A stretch of 64,000 nucleotides of DNA from DATKHR01 sp036557365 (lineage in GTDB: Bacteria; Acidobacteriota; Vicinamibacteria; Vicinamibacterales; CAVVIG01): the NCBI GenBank assembly GCA_036557365.1, contig DATBHR010000043.1:32332-96331 (forward strand). The letters are read 5' to 3'. How positions within the stretch are numbered: position 1 is the stretch's first letter; every line of letters begins with the position of its first letter. Of the stretch, positions 1-9,182 are shown piece after piece. Both the position numbers and the translations under genes were made by a program. The notes under the pieces were generated by a model. That model did no database searches. It saw nothing but the letters and a program-made list of their open reading frames with translations, and had not been told where the DNA came from.

Positions 1-2
1 TG

Positions 3-1370
3 TTCGCCGCGGACCTGTGTCCGCTCGCCGCCTATCGCCGCAAGCCAATTGCCCGGCTCATCGTGGAGAAGATTCCCTTCGCGGTGCTCGCGCTGGCTGC
101 GGCGGTCGTCGAGTGGACCGCCCGTGACGTCGCCAGCCTGCAGGAGGTCTCGCTCGGCGCTCGTCTGACATTCGCGGCCACCGCACCATTCGTGTACCTC
201 CGCCACATCGCGTGGCCGTTCCGCCTGTCGCTGCTCAACGTGTTGCCAGCGACGGCGGTCGTCGAACCGACGCTTCTCGCGATCGCGGTGATTGCTCTCA
301 TTGCGATTACGTCCTCGGCGTGGATGCTTCGTAGACGATGGCCGTGGGCCCTCGCCGCATGGACGGCATATCTCGTCCTGCTGCTTCCGGTCGCCGGACT
401 CACGCCGAGCGGACTGCAGCTCACCGCCGATCGTTATCTGTACGTTCCGATGGTCGTCGTCTCGATGATTGGCGGGATTGGCGTGGCGCAGTTGTCATTC
501 GTCGGCAGTCGTACGTGGCGGATGGTGATTCTGCCGGCGGCCGCTGTCGCGACCGTCGTGCTGCTCGGCGTTCTGAGCTGGCGTCAAACGCAGTACTGGC
601 ACGACTCCGTTGCGCTGTGGACGCGCACGCTCGATTTGGATCCGCGAAATGACGTCGCGTCGTACAACCTTGCCGTGGCGCTCGCAGATCTCGGACGCGA
701 GGACGAAGCCATCGTCCGGTACGAGCAGACGCTGGCCCTTGTCCCGGATCACGATCTCGCGCGGCTGCACCTTGCCGCGCTCAAAGCGTCGCGCGCCGAA
801 CGTGAAGGGGATCGCCTTGCGGCGTCGGGTAACGCAAGCGACGCGATCGAGCTGTACACGCAGACGCTGAATCTCGACAGCACACGGCGACACGCTCGTG
901 CGGCTCGCGGCGTCCTGCTGACCCAGCGCGGCCGCTTTGCCGAGGCCGCTTCCGATCTTCGAATGGCGATTGACGAAGGCGCGAAGGACGTCGAGGTCTC
1001 GAACGCGCTCGCGTACGCGCTGATGTCAACCGGTCGCGCGGGAGAAGCCGCGCACGTCCTCGAACAGGGCCTTGCAGCGCAGCCCGGTAACATCAACCTC
1101 GAACACAATCTCGCGCGGCTGCTGGCAACAGCGCCGGACGCACGCGTCCGCGACGGCGAACGCGCGGTTCATCTGGCGCTGGACGTCTGCGAACGGACCG
1201 GCAATCGCGATGCGCGGACGCTTGACACCCTTGCGGCGGCATACGCCGAGGCGGGGCGCATGGATCTGGCGCGCACCACGGCCTCCCGCGCGATCGCGAT
1301 CGCGCAGACACAGGGTGATCAGCAGATGGCCGCGGAGATCGCAGCGCGCGCGGGACGCTATCGACGGTAG
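3..1370 (+). CDS. C-terminal part of a membrane TPR protein (TMTC/glycosyltransferase-39-like), 5' truncated by window edge
   Basis: The reading frame is open to the first bases of the window, so the N-terminus lies outside; a GTG at 63 is only an internal candidate start. The first ~180 visible residues are hydrophobic, with several membrane segments and short motifs (YLRHIAWPF, ADRYLYVP) that recall TMTC-type and other polytopic TPR glycosyltransferases. From about residue 190 to the end the protein is a run of degenerate TPR units (for example LGREDEAIVRYEQTLALVPD and YALMSTGRAGEAAHVLEQGL). The family assignment is by general resemblance. The catalytic part is not visible, so a role in protein glycosylation is inference. 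The stop is one base from the stop of the converging gene on the other strand. Confidence 0.75.
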   Translation, partial: FAADLCPLAAYRRKPIARLIVEKIPFAVLALAAAVVEWTARDVASLQEVSLGARLTFAATAPFVYLRHIAWPFRLSLLNVLPATAVVEPTLLAIAVIALIAITSSAWMLRRRWPWALAAWTAYLVLLLPVAGLTPSGLQLTADRYLYVPMVVVSMIGGIGVAQLSFVGSRTWRMVILPAAAVATVVLLGVLSWRQTQYWHDSVALWTRTLDLDPRNDVASYNLAVALADLGREDEAIVRYEQTLALVPDHDLARLHLAALKASRAEREGDRLAASGNASDAIELYTQTLNLDSTRRHARAARGVLLTQRGRFAEAASDLRMAIDEGAKDVEVSNALAYALMSTGRAGEAAHVLEQGLAAQPGNINLEHNLARLLATAPDARVRDGERAVHLALDVCERTGNRDARTLDTLAAAYAEAGRMDLARTTASRAIAIAQTQGDQQMAAEIAARAGRYRR

Positions 1371-1371
1371 A

Positions 1372-1770
1372 TCACCAGCTCACGCGCTTCGAGACGACGA
1401 CGCCGTCCGGCGTGACGGTGATGGCCGCCGCGCTCTTCCCTCGCTTCGCGCCGACGAACAGGATGGCACCGCCCGCCGCGGCAACCGCGAGGCCGGTCGC
1501 GCCGAGCGCGGTGTTCGACGTCTTCGAGACGCCGCTCTGCACGAACTCGCCGCCGTTCGTGTGCAGGAAGCCATAGAGCGCCATCGCCATTCCGGTGCCG
1601 AAGACGACGGCGCCGGAAATCAGCCATGGCTTCGCCATCTGCGGCGGCGTCGTCGCGGGCTGCGGCTGTTCGACGGCTTTCGCAATGCTGTTCTGCAGGT
1701 CGCCGGCAAAGCTCGATGTCGTGAAGCCAAGGATGGTCAGCGATACGATGAGCGGTCGAACGAATCTCAT
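1372..1770 (-). CDS. Small exported/membrane protein of unknown function
   Basis: About 132 residues. I chose the ATG at 1770 because it is preceded by a good ribosome binding site (CTCCAAAGGAG, about 8 bases away) and opens with a signal-like segment (MRFVRPLIVSLTILGF...SSFA). A longer frame to 1839 would lack a binding site. After a short Pro/Gln-rich stretch there are two hydrophobic glycine-rich helices (around WLISGAVVFGTGMAMALYGF and GATGLAVAAAGGAILFVGA), then a short tail that looks like a beta strand (AITVTPDGVVVSKRV). I do not recognise a named family; this layout is common among small acidobacterial envelope proteins. It has its own promoter upstream and converges on the preceding TPR gene. 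Confidence 0.75.
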   Translation of the reverse strand: MRFVRPLIVSLTILGFTTSSFAGDLQNSIAKAVEQPQPATTPPQMAKPWLISGAVVFGTGMAMALYGFLHTNGGEFVQSGVSKTSNTALGATGLAVAAAGGAILFVGAKRGKSAAAITVTPDGVVVSKRVSW

Positions 1771-1810
1771 TGTCGCGCTCCTTTGGAGGGTAATGATGCC
1801 GGCGGCGGTG

Positions 1811-1839
1811 ATTGTAGCGGGCGCTGAACTCAGCGGCAA
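1811..1839 (-). promoter_or_regulatory. Sigma-70-type promoter for the 1372-1770 gene
   Basis: Reading the minus strand: TTGCCG at 1839-1834, a 17-base spacer, TACAAT at 1816-1811. It sits about 40 bases upstream of the chosen ATG at 1770. Confidence 0.55.
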
Positions 1840-1857
1840 TCAAAAATATGCAAAGTT

Positions 1858-4200
1858 ATGGCATTCGCTACAATGTGGCCCGTGTCGAGGTCGGTGCCCG
1901 CACCGCCCGCGGCGGGGCGCACGCGCATCGTCGCCGCCGCCATCGTCATCGCGCTGCTCGCGCTCGCGGTAGCCGGCTGGGCTGTTCGCGGACGACGTGA
2001 CACTCGGCTGAGCGTCCTCGTCATCACCATCGACACGCTCCGCGCCGATCATCTCGGCAGCTACGGTTATCAGCCGGCGCAAACAGCCGCGCTCGACCGG
2101 CTGGCATCGCGCGGCGTCCGCTTCGAGCACGCGAGCACGGTTGCGCCGCTGACCCTTCCCGCACATTCGTCGCTCATGACGGGTACTTTCCCCGCCGCGC
2201 ACGGTGTGCGCGACAACGGAGGGTTCTACCTGGGCGACGACCAGACGACGCTTGCGACGGTGATGCGGAGTCAGGGCTACCGGACCGGCGGTTTCGTTGC
2301 GGCGTTCGTGCTCGATCACCGGTGGGGGATCGGCCAGGGATTCGATCGCTACTTCGACGACTTCGATCTCGGCAAGTACCGCGTCGAACTGGGTCTCGAC
2401 GCCGTCCAGCGCCCCGGGAGCGAAGTCGTGACCCAGGCGATCGACTGGCTGGATCGCGACACGACTCGACCGTTCTTCGCCTGGGTTCATCTGTACGAAC
2501 CGCACGCGCCGTACGAGCCGCCCGATGCCATACGCCAGCGCTTTCCGCCGACGATGGCGGGTGCGTACGACGGTGAGGTGGCAACCGCTGATCTTCAGGT
2601 CGGCCGGCTGCTGGATCACCTCGCCGACAGCGGCCGACTCGATCGGACGCTCGTCGTCGCGCTCGGCGACCATGGGGAATCGCTCGGCGAGCACGGTGAA
2701 GAGCAGCACGGCTTCTTCGTCTACGAGTCGGACATCAGGATTCCGCTGATCATCGCCGGCCCGCGTGTCCCGACACGCGTCGTTCCCGATCAAGTCCGCA
2801 TCGTCGACGTGATGCCGACCGTGCTGCAATTGCTCGGCGTCACCGTTCCGTCTCGCGTCCAGGGCCGCAGCCTGCTTCCGCTCCTGCGGGGCGAACACAT
2901 GGATCTCGTCGGCCTTTCGGAGACGTGGTACCCGCGCCACCACTATGGCTGGAGCGAGCTGACGTCCATTCAGGATGGACGCTATCACTTCATCGCTGCG
3001 CCGCGCCGCGAGCTGTACGACCTGCAGGCCGATCCGCAGGAGCTCCACGACATCGCGGCCGAGAATCCGGGGCGCGCCGACGGATTCGAGCGGGCGCTTC
3101 GAACCCAGCTCGCACAGGCGACGACTGCGCACGCGCAGACGACACCGCGAGCGATCGACCCGGACGTTGAAGAGCGACTGCGGGCGCTCGGCTACGTTGG
3201 CAGCAGCATCAGCCCGCGCACGCTCGAAGATCGTCCGCGCGGCGACCCCAAGGACAAGATCGCTCTGTACAACGCGCTGAAGCAGGCAGGACTCGACGCG
3301 GTCGAAGGACGGATCGACGAAGGGATTCGGATGGTTCGCGGAACGCTCGCGGCGGATCCGGAGATCGTCGAGGCCTACATCATGCTCGGCAACATGAACG
3401 GCAAGGCCAAGCGCATGGACGAATCGATCGCAGCGTACCAGAAAGCGCTGACGATCGACCCCGAGAACCAGGGCGCGGCGTTCAACCTGGCGCTGGCCTA
3501 CAAGACCGCCGGACGCATGGACGCTGCCGAAGCCGGCTTCGAACGAATGCTCACGCTCGATCCGAGAGACGCCAAGTCGCAGTATCAGCTCGCGGATGTC
3601 TGGATGCAGCGCGGCGAGTTCGCCCGCGCCGAGGACACGCTCAGGCGGGCCGCCGCCAGCAACGTCGAGCGTCCTGCCTTCCTCGCGAAACTCGGCGAAT
3701 GCTACATCGAGCTGAAACGGTATGACGATGCTGAGCGTACGCTGCTCGAGGCGCAGAAGTTGAAAGCGGATCAACCGCTGGTGCACTACGACCTCGGCCT
3801 CGTGTACGAAGCGCGCGGCGACAACGCGAAGGCGAGCGCCGAATACGAATCGGAGATCGCTCACAATCCGAAGGCGTACCGCGCGCAGTTCAACCTTGCG
3901 AAGCTGCTGACCGGCGGCGGCCGCAAGGCCGAAGCGGCGCATCACTTCGAAGCGGCGGTCGCTGCCAACCCGACGTTCGGCAGCGGCTTCCTGTATCTCG
4001 CGAAGGCGCGCCTCGACATCGACGATCTCGACGGCGCCGAAGCGGCGGCGCTGAAGGGACTGACGCTCGAGCACGACGCTGAAATCGCGCCGCTGGGCCA
4101 TTACGTCCTCGCCGACGTCTACTCCCGGCGCGGACGCACGAAAGATGCGGAGCGGGAGGCTGCCGAAGGTCGCAAGCTGGAGCGGCGGCGTGCGAGTTGA
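1858..4200 (+). CDS. Membrane-anchored sulfatase-fold hydrolase fused to TPR repeats
   Basis: 780 residues. One N-terminal membrane segment (about 22-42, AAAIVIALLALAVAGWAV) is followed by an alkaline-phosphatase-superfamily/sulfatase domain to about residue 400 and a TPR solenoid of roughly ten units to the end. Metal-site motifs are present: TIDTLRADHLGSYGY near the start of the domain and GDHGESLGEHGEEQHG further on. The nucleophile segment reads PLTLPAHSSLMTG, so Thr stands where true sulfatases carry the Cys/Ser that becomes formylglycine. It may therefore act as a phospho- or other transferase or hydrolase rather than a sulfatase. The start is uncertain: no strong binding site precedes 1858, and ATG 1873 is also possible. 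It overlaps the next, related gene. Confidence 0.85.
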   Translation: MAFATMWPVSRSVPAPPAAGRTRIVAAAIVIALLALAVAGWAVRGRRDTRLSVLVITIDTLRADHLGSYGYQPAQTAALDRLASRGVRFEHASTVAPLTLPAHSSLMTGTFPAAHGVRDNGGFYLGDDQTTLATVMRSQGYRTGGFVAAFVLDHRWGIGQGFDRYFDDFDLGKYRVELGLDAVQRPGSEVVTQAIDWLDRDTTRPFFAWVHLYEPHAPYEPPDAIRQRFPPTMAGAYDGEVATADLQVGRLLDHLADSGRLDRTLVVALGDHGESLGEHGEEQHGFFVYESDIRIPLIIAGPRVPTRVVPDQVRIVDVMPTVLQLLGVTVPSRVQGRSLLPLLRGEHMDLVGLSETWYPRHHYGWSELTSIQDGRYHFIAAPRRELYDLQADPQELHDIAAENPGRADGFERALRTQLAQATTAHAQTTPRAIDPDVEERLRALGYVGSSISPRTLEDRPRGDPKDKIALYNALKQAGLDAVEGRIDEGIRMVRGTLAADPEIVEAYIMLGNMNGKAKRMDESIAAYQKALTIDPENQGAAFNLALAYKTAGRMDAAEAGFERMLTLDPRDAKSQYQLADVWMQRGEFARAEDTLRRAAASNVERPAFLAKLGECYIELKRYDDAERTLLEAQKLKADQPLVHYDLGLVYEARGDNAKASAEYESEIAHNPKAYRAQFNLAKLLTGGGRKAEAAHHFEAAVAANPTFGSGFLYLAKARLDIDDLDGAEAAALKGLTLEHDAEIAPLGHYVLADVYSRRGRTKDAEREAAEGRKLERRRAS

Positions 4201-6223
4201 CGCCGGCTGTCTGCTCGCCCTCTGCTGCATGGCCGGCTGCGTCGCCCGCGAGCCGGCCGCCACGCAGACGCCCACCGTCCCGCAGCACGTCGTCGTCATC
4301 ACCATCGACACGCTTCGTGCCGATCATCTCGGCGCCTACGGAAACCGGGACGTCTCGACGCCGAACATGGACCGCCTCGCGAGCGAGGGCGCGCTGGCGC
4401 TTCAGGCCGACGTCGTCGCTCCGCTGACGCGTCCATCGCACGTATCGATCTTCACCGGCCTCTATCCCGCACAGCACGGCATCCGCGACAACATCTCGCG
4501 TGCGCTCGCGCCGGACGTGCCGACGCTGGCCGAAGCGTTCAAGCACGCGGGCTTTTCGACCGCAGGCTTTGTTTCATCCATCGTGTTGTCCAAACAGTCA
4601 GGTTTGAACCGCGGCTTCGACGAGTTCTCAGACCGGTTCGACCTCGGCGCGAACGCGGCGGACGAAGCCGGCTTTCTCGACATCCTCGAAAAGCGAGGCG
4701 ACGTCGCGATCGCCGATGCGATTGCGTGGCTTGGCGCACATGCGCAGTCGCGGACGTTCGTGTGGGTGCATCTCTACGATCCGCATGCGCCTTACGAAGC
4801 GCCCGAGCCATACGCGTCACGGTACGCTGACCGTCCCTATGACGGCGAGGTCGCCTGGTCAGACGAGCTCGTCGGCAGGCTCGATGCCGCGCTCACGCGC
4901 TTGAATATTCGCGATCGCACGCTCACGGTGTTGACCTCGGACCACGGCGAGTCGCTGGGCGAACACGGCGAAATCGTGCACGGATATTTCCTGTACGAAG
5001 CGACGCTGCGTGTGCCGTTGATTCTCCACGGACCGGGCATCAGGGCCGGAACCAGAATCCAGGGCGTTGTGCGCAGCGTCGATCTGTTTCCGACGGTCCT
5101 CGAGCTCGCCGCAATTACGCCGGTCCAGAGCACGTACACACCGTCTGGACGAAGCCTCGCGAAGATCGTCACCGGCCGCGACGAACGGCTCGACGATGAA
5201 CCGGCGATGGCGGAATCGCTGACGCCTCGGATTCACTACGGCTGGAGCGATCTGCGAAGCATTCGCGATGGGCGCTGGAAGTTCATCCTCGCCCCGAAGC
5301 CGGAACTGTACGATCTCGAACGCGATCCGCGCGAGCTGCACAACCTCGCAGGCGAAGAGGCTTCGCGGGCGGCAGCGCTCCGCACCGGGCTCGAACGACA
5401 TCTGGACGCCGAACCGACGGCATCCGCGCCGCGGTCCGGACGCGGTGGCGACGTTCCGATCGATCTCGTCGAGCGGCTCGGAGCGCTCGGCTACGTCAGC
5501 GGCGGCACGACGAGCCGGCCGTCGCTGGATGTCGATCCGAAGGACAAGATCGAAGACTACAAAGTCCTGAATGCCCTGCTCCACGAGGGTCTCGTGCAGC
5601 TTCGCGACCGCGACTACCCGTCGGCCGCGGAACGCTTCAAGGCGCTCGCGGCACGCGGCATCGACAGCTTCGAGTCGCACTACTACTTTGGCCAGGCGCT
5701 CGTCGGACTTCGGCGATGGCAGGATGCCGCGGTCGAGTTCGAGCGCGCGATTCCAAAGCTGCCGGGATTCGCCGCCTCGTATCTCATGCTGGCGGACTGC
5801 GAGGTCGCGGCCAGAAACCGCGGCGCCGCCATCGACGCGCTGCGCCGCGGCGCGACAGCCGTGCCCGGCGACGCGCGAATCCCGCGCCGCCTCGGCGAAC
5901 TCTATCGCGACAGCGGCCGCCTGTCGGATGCGCTCACGTCGTTCCGCGAGGCGATCGCGAAGGATCCTGGTGAGGCCTCGCAATGGAATTCTGTCGGCAT
6001 GATCGTCGGCGCCCGTGGCGATCTCGCCGAGGCGGAGCGATCGTTTCGCGAGGCCGTCCAGCGCGATCCGCGCGAGCCGCGATACGCCTATAACCTCGGC
6101 CTCACGCTGATGCGCGAGCGCCGTCCGGACGAAGCCGCAATGTTCTTCAGGAAGACGCTGGAGTTGAATCCCGAATTCGGGGACGCGCGGGAGAAACTGA
6201 CGGAGCTCGAACGTGTGAAGTGA
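4190..6223 (+). CDS. Sulfatase-fold/TPR lipoprotein, paralogue of the preceding gene
   Basis: About 677 residues. I favour the GTG at 4190: GGAG lies 7 bases upstream, and the product then opens with a lipoprotein signal (LLALCCMAGC, Cys at the lipobox). ATG 4145 would add 15 residues without helping the signal. The domain order matches its neighbour: a sulfatase fold (TIDTLRADHLGAYGN; SDHGESLGEHGEIVHGYF), then TPR units from about residue 430 on. The nucleophile position again carries Thr (PLTRPSHVSIFTG). The gene overlaps the end of its neighbour by 11 bases, so the pair is probably co-transcribed and arose by duplication. One copy is anchored by a helix and the other by a lipid. Substrate unknown. 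Confidence 0.85.
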   Translation: MRVDAGCLLALCCMAGCVAREPAATQTPTVPQHVVVITIDTLRADHLGAYGNRDVSTPNMDRLASEGALALQADVVAPLTRPSHVSIFTGLYPAQHGIRDNISRALAPDVPTLAEAFKHAGFSTAGFVSSIVLSKQSGLNRGFDEFSDRFDLGANAADEAGFLDILEKRGDVAIADAIAWLGAHAQSRTFVWVHLYDPHAPYEAPEPYASRYADRPYDGEVAWSDELVGRLDAALTRLNIRDRTLTVLTSDHGESLGEHGEIVHGYFLYEATLRVPLILHGPGIRAGTRIQGVVRSVDLFPTVLELAAITPVQSTYTPSGRSLAKIVTGRDERLDDEPAMAESLTPRIHYGWSDLRSIRDGRWKFILAPKPELYDLERDPRELHNLAGEEASRAAALRTGLERHLDAEPTASAPRSGRGGDVPIDLVERLGALGYVSGGTTSRPSLDVDPKDKIEDYKVLNALLHEGLVQLRDRDYPSAAERFKALAARGIDSFESHYYFGQALVGLRRWQDAAVEFERAIPKLPGFAASYLMLADCEVAARNRGAAIDALRRGATAVPGDARIPRRLGELYRDSGRLSDALTSFREAIAKDPGEASQWNSVGMIVGARGDLAEAERSFREAVQRDPREPRYAYNLGLTLMRERRPDEAAMFFRKTLELNPEFGDAREKLTELERVK

Positions 6224-6240
6224 ACAACTTCACACGTTCG
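6208..6240. terminator. Perfect 14-bp hairpin between convergent genes
   Basis: CGAACGTGTGAAGT at 6208-6221 is exactly complementary to 6227-6240, with the 5-base loop GAACA. The stem contains the first base of the upstream gene's stop codon (6221-6223). There is no clear T-run, so it could act in both directions as a stem alone. Confidence 0.6.
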
Positions 6241-6247
6241 TGGCCGA

Positions 6248-9052
6248 TCAGAACTTGATGCGCGCGCCGAACTGCAACCGGCGCGGGTAGGTATATCGCG
6301 ACGGCACGCCGAACGTCGTCACATCGCCGCGACGGCTGAGGACGTTCTCGCTCGTGTCGGAGTTCGTCAGGTTGAGCGCGTCGAGGAACAGATCAAGGGT
6401 CAGCCCGTTCGTCTGGAGCGGGAACGATTTCTGGATGCGCGTATCGATCATGTGCAGGCTGGGCAGCCGCACGCTGCCGTCGAGCGGCTCCATGTAGATT
6501 GTCGGCCGCGCCGTGAAACCAAGCCCGCCGACCCGAATCTGCCGCGCCCACGGACGGCCCGTCTGGTACTGCAGGTTGCCGGACACCAGGAAGTTCCACG
6601 GAAGCCGGTAGATGATTTGCGCTTTGGCGACGACAGGGCGATCGCCGATGAGGAGTCCGTCGGAGTTGACGTAGTCGTTGATGCCGCCCTGGCATAGCGT
6701 GCCGCAGCCGATGCGGCCGAACCCTCCCGACGTGCCGAACTGCGCCGACGACGGCCCCTGCGTGCTCGCCGGCTCGAGGCCCTCCGACTTCGACAGCACG
6801 AGCGACAGCGTGCCCTGCCAGTTGCTCGACATGCGTTTCGTGCCGGTAATCGTCACGCCGTTGTACCGGCTGTACAAACCGGGCGCGTTCGTCATCTGGA
6901 ACACGCTTTGGCTGAACGGCGTGAGCAGCTTGTAGACCATGACGGTCTGATTGGTCGCGCCGATGCCGACGTCGTCGACGTACGGCACCTGCGTGTAACT
7001 GCCGCCGATATCCTGCCATCCCGGATAGTCGTACCCGCGCTTGTAGACGTAGTTCACCTGCAATCCCAGGTTCTTGGCCACCTCCTGTTCGACCTGGAAG
7101 ATGACCTGGTGCGAGTACGGATCCTTGTAGCCGTGATCGATCGTCAGGTTGTCGGCGCTGCTGACGACGCTGAAGTCCGTTCGCTCGCCTGCCGGCGTGA
7201 TGTCGAAGTAATACTTCGGCGTCGTTGACGGGATGGCGGGAATGAAGTCGTTGAGGAAGATCCCGCGATACAGCAATCCGTAGTAGCCCTTGACGACGGT
7301 CTTGCCCGATTCGTTGACCTTCCACGTCGCGCCGATTCGCGGCGAGACGACGTTCCAGTGATAGACATCGTCGTTGGCCGGGGACGTTTGGCCGGTTGGA
7401 TTCCCGGACGCGTCGAGAATCGGAAACGACGGGTATTGCGCCTGGCTGTGGTCGTACCGCAGTCCGAGGTTGAGCGTGACGACGTTCTTCAGCCGGTACG
7501 TGTCATCGGCGTAGAACCCGACGTTCTTGATCACGCCGCCCTGGTGGTACGGCAGCCTCGTATAGCCGTACGACGGCTTGCCGCCGACGATGTAGATGTA
7601 GTCGTTGTTGCCGAGGATGGCGTCGCGGCCGCCGTCGCTGTACTGGACGCCGAGTTTGATGTCGTGACTGCCGCCCATGAACGAATCGGCAAGGTGCGAC
7701 ACTTTCCCGCTGATGCCGGTCCTCCACGTCTTCGCGTCGCCCCACGACGAAATACCGCCGGTGATCTGGCCGGTGTCGTTGTTGATCACGCGCGGCATGA
7801 CGCGCGGCTCGCCGCTGATGAGCGGGTCGGTCGAATCCTTTCCGTAGTAGCCGGCGATGCGCGCCTCGACGAACGTTTTCGACGACAGCACGCCGGTATA
7901 GACGAGATTCGGCGTGGGGTTGTCGCCGTGACCGATATTGACCGTGCTCGGCGCGGTGACCGCGGACGGCACACCCGGAAAGCTCCAGTAGTCGTCGTGA
8001 TAGCCCTGCATCAACCGATGGTTCTCATTGATGTTGTATGTGAGCTTGTAGAACACGCGGCGCGATGTGGACTTGGCCGGGAATGCCGGATCGGTCCCGG
8101 GCTGAGAGTCGTAGTCGTTCTGATATTCGAACGAACCGAAGAACCAGAACTTGTCGCGAATGATCGGTCCGGTCAGCTGCCATGTCGTGTCGATGTACTG
8201 GTCGCGGTGGTACGGCAGCCCGCCGGCCGGGCAGTTCGTGACGCCCTGGCACTCCTGCTCCGGCGTCGTGTTGCGGCCGGTGAGCGACTGGCTCTGGCCG
8301 TAATAGGTGGCGTCGCCGTGGAATTGATTGCCGCCCTGTCGCGTGACCACGTTGAACACGGCGCCCATGACGTTGCCGTACTCGGCCGACGCGCCAAGCT
8401 GCAGCACTTCGATTTCCTGAATGGCATCGGCGTTCGGCCAGGGCCACGCGGTGCCGCCGGTCGGCGCCGACAGGTCGGTGCCGTCAATCGCATACACGTT
8501 GTCGCTCGTCGTGCTTCCGAGCGTCGTCGCTGTCGTCGTCGAACCAACGGTCGACGTCGCGCTGACGCCGGGAGCCGAGTTGACGAGATCGAAGAACGAG
8601 AAGTGCCTGATGGGCGCCGCAGCGACCCATTCCTTGTTGTAGTTCGTGCTCACCGTTGTCGACGCCAGGTTCACGACCGGCGAATCGCCGGTGACGGTGA
8701 CCGTCTCGCTGAGCGCAGTGACCTTGAGCGTGATTTTCAAATCGATGACCGCGCCGACGCCGACGGGTACGTTTTCCTGGCGCAGCGTCGCGAATCCCTG
8801 GAGCGCGTACTCCAGGGTGTACTCGCCCGGAGGCAGGGCGGGGAATCGGTACGTGCCGGTGTCGCTCGTCACGACCGTCGGGCTTCCGGGAAGGCCGGCG
8901 CCGCGAATCGTTACCGTTACGCCGGGCAGAACGGCATTCGATTCGTCGACGACCGTGCCGACGATTTCTCCGGTTGTGCGTTGAGCGCGCGCTGGCACTG
9001 CGAGGGCGATGAGCACCAGCACCCAGGGGACTCGGGTGAGCAGACGCCGCAT
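6248..9052 (-). CDS. TonB-dependent receptor with N-terminal carboxypeptidase-regulatory-like domain (Oar-like)
   Basis: 934 residues. A signal peptide (MRRLLTRVPWVLVLIALAVPARAQ) precedes a CarboxypepD_reg-like beta sandwich at about 25-115 (GEIVGTVVDESNAVLPGVTVTI, PGEYTLEYALQGF). A plug-like region follows (ENVPVGVGAVIDL; YAIDGTDLSAPTGG; QEIEVLQLGASAEYGNVMGAVFNVVT), then a long beta barrel ending in ARIKF with the terminal Phe typical of outer-membrane barrels. A strong GGGAGGG binding site precedes the ATG. Such receptors take up large or poorly diffusible compounds, but the substrate cannot be read here. It is a single gene with its own promoter and is the next gene downstream of the amine-oxidation flavoproteins on the same strand. 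Confidence 0.92.
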   Translation of the reverse strand: MRRLLTRVPWVLVLIALAVPARAQRTTGEIVGTVVDESNAVLPGVTVTIRGAGLPGSPTVVTSDTGTYRFPALPPGEYTLEYALQGFATLRQENVPVGVGAVIDLKITLKVTALSETVTVTGDSPVVNLASTTVSTNYNKEWVAAAPIRHFSFFDLVNSAPGVSATSTVGSTTTATTLGSTTSDNVYAIDGTDLSAPTGGTAWPWPNADAIQEIEVLQLGASAEYGNVMGAVFNVVTRQGGNQFHGDATYYGQSQSLTGRNTTPEQECQGVTNCPAGGLPYHRDQYIDTTWQLTGPIIRDKFWFFGSFEYQNDYDSQPGTDPAFPAKSTSRRVFYKLTYNINENHRLMQGYHDDYWSFPGVPSAVTAPSTVNIGHGDNPTPNLVYTGVLSSKTFVEARIAGYYGKDSTDPLISGEPRVMPRVINNDTGQITGGISSWGDAKTWRTGISGKVSHLADSFMGGSHDIKLGVQYSDGGRDAILGNNDYIYIVGGKPSYGYTRLPYHQGGVIKNVGFYADDTYRLKNVVTLNLGLRYDHSQAQYPSFPILDASGNPTGQTSPANDDVYHWNVVSPRIGATWKVNESGKTVVKGYYGLLYRGIFLNDFIPAIPSTTPKYYFDITPAGERTDFSVVSSADNLTIDHGYKDPYSHQVIFQVEQEVAKNLGLQVNYVYKRGYDYPGWQDIGGSYTQVPYVDDVGIGATNQTVMVYKLLTPFSQSVFQMTNAPGLYSRYNGVTITGTKRMSSNWQGTLSLVLSKSEGLEPASTQGPSSAQFGTSGGFGRIGCGTLCQGGINDYVNSDGLLIGDRPVVAKAQIIYRLPWNFLVSGNLQYQTGRPWARQIRVGGLGFTARPTIYMEPLDGSVRLPSLHMIDTRIQKSFPLQTNGLTLDLFLDALNLTNSDTSENVLSRRGDVTTFGVPSRYTYPRRLQFGARIKF

Positions 9053-9140
9053 GCTGTTTCCCTCCCGTGAAACGTCCGGGGACTGCTAACTAGGGAACGA
9101 AGAAGACAGCAAACGTTAGATAAAAAATAAAATCCAGCGC

Positions 9141-9169
9141 ACTCTAGACCCCGGGCCGGGGCGTGTCAA
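9141..9169 (-). promoter_or_regulatory. Sigma-70-type promoter for the TonB receptor
   Basis: On the minus strand: TTGACA at 9169-9164, a 17-base spacer containing the near-palindrome CCCCGGCCCGGGG, then TAGAGT at 9146-9141. It leaves an AT-rich leader of about 85 bases before the ATG at 9052. The GC-rich near-palindrome between the two boxes could be an operator. Confidence 0.6.
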
Positions 9170-9182
9170 GCAATTAACGCGG

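Noticed and set aside
1840..4311. Long minus-strand open frame (over 800 codons) opposite the first sulfatase-TPR gene
   Set aside because: The product is Arg-rich with no domain, signal or binding site. It mirrors a GC-rich real gene on the plus strand, as do similar antisense frames at 7358-9070, 15157-16326 and 59055-60731.
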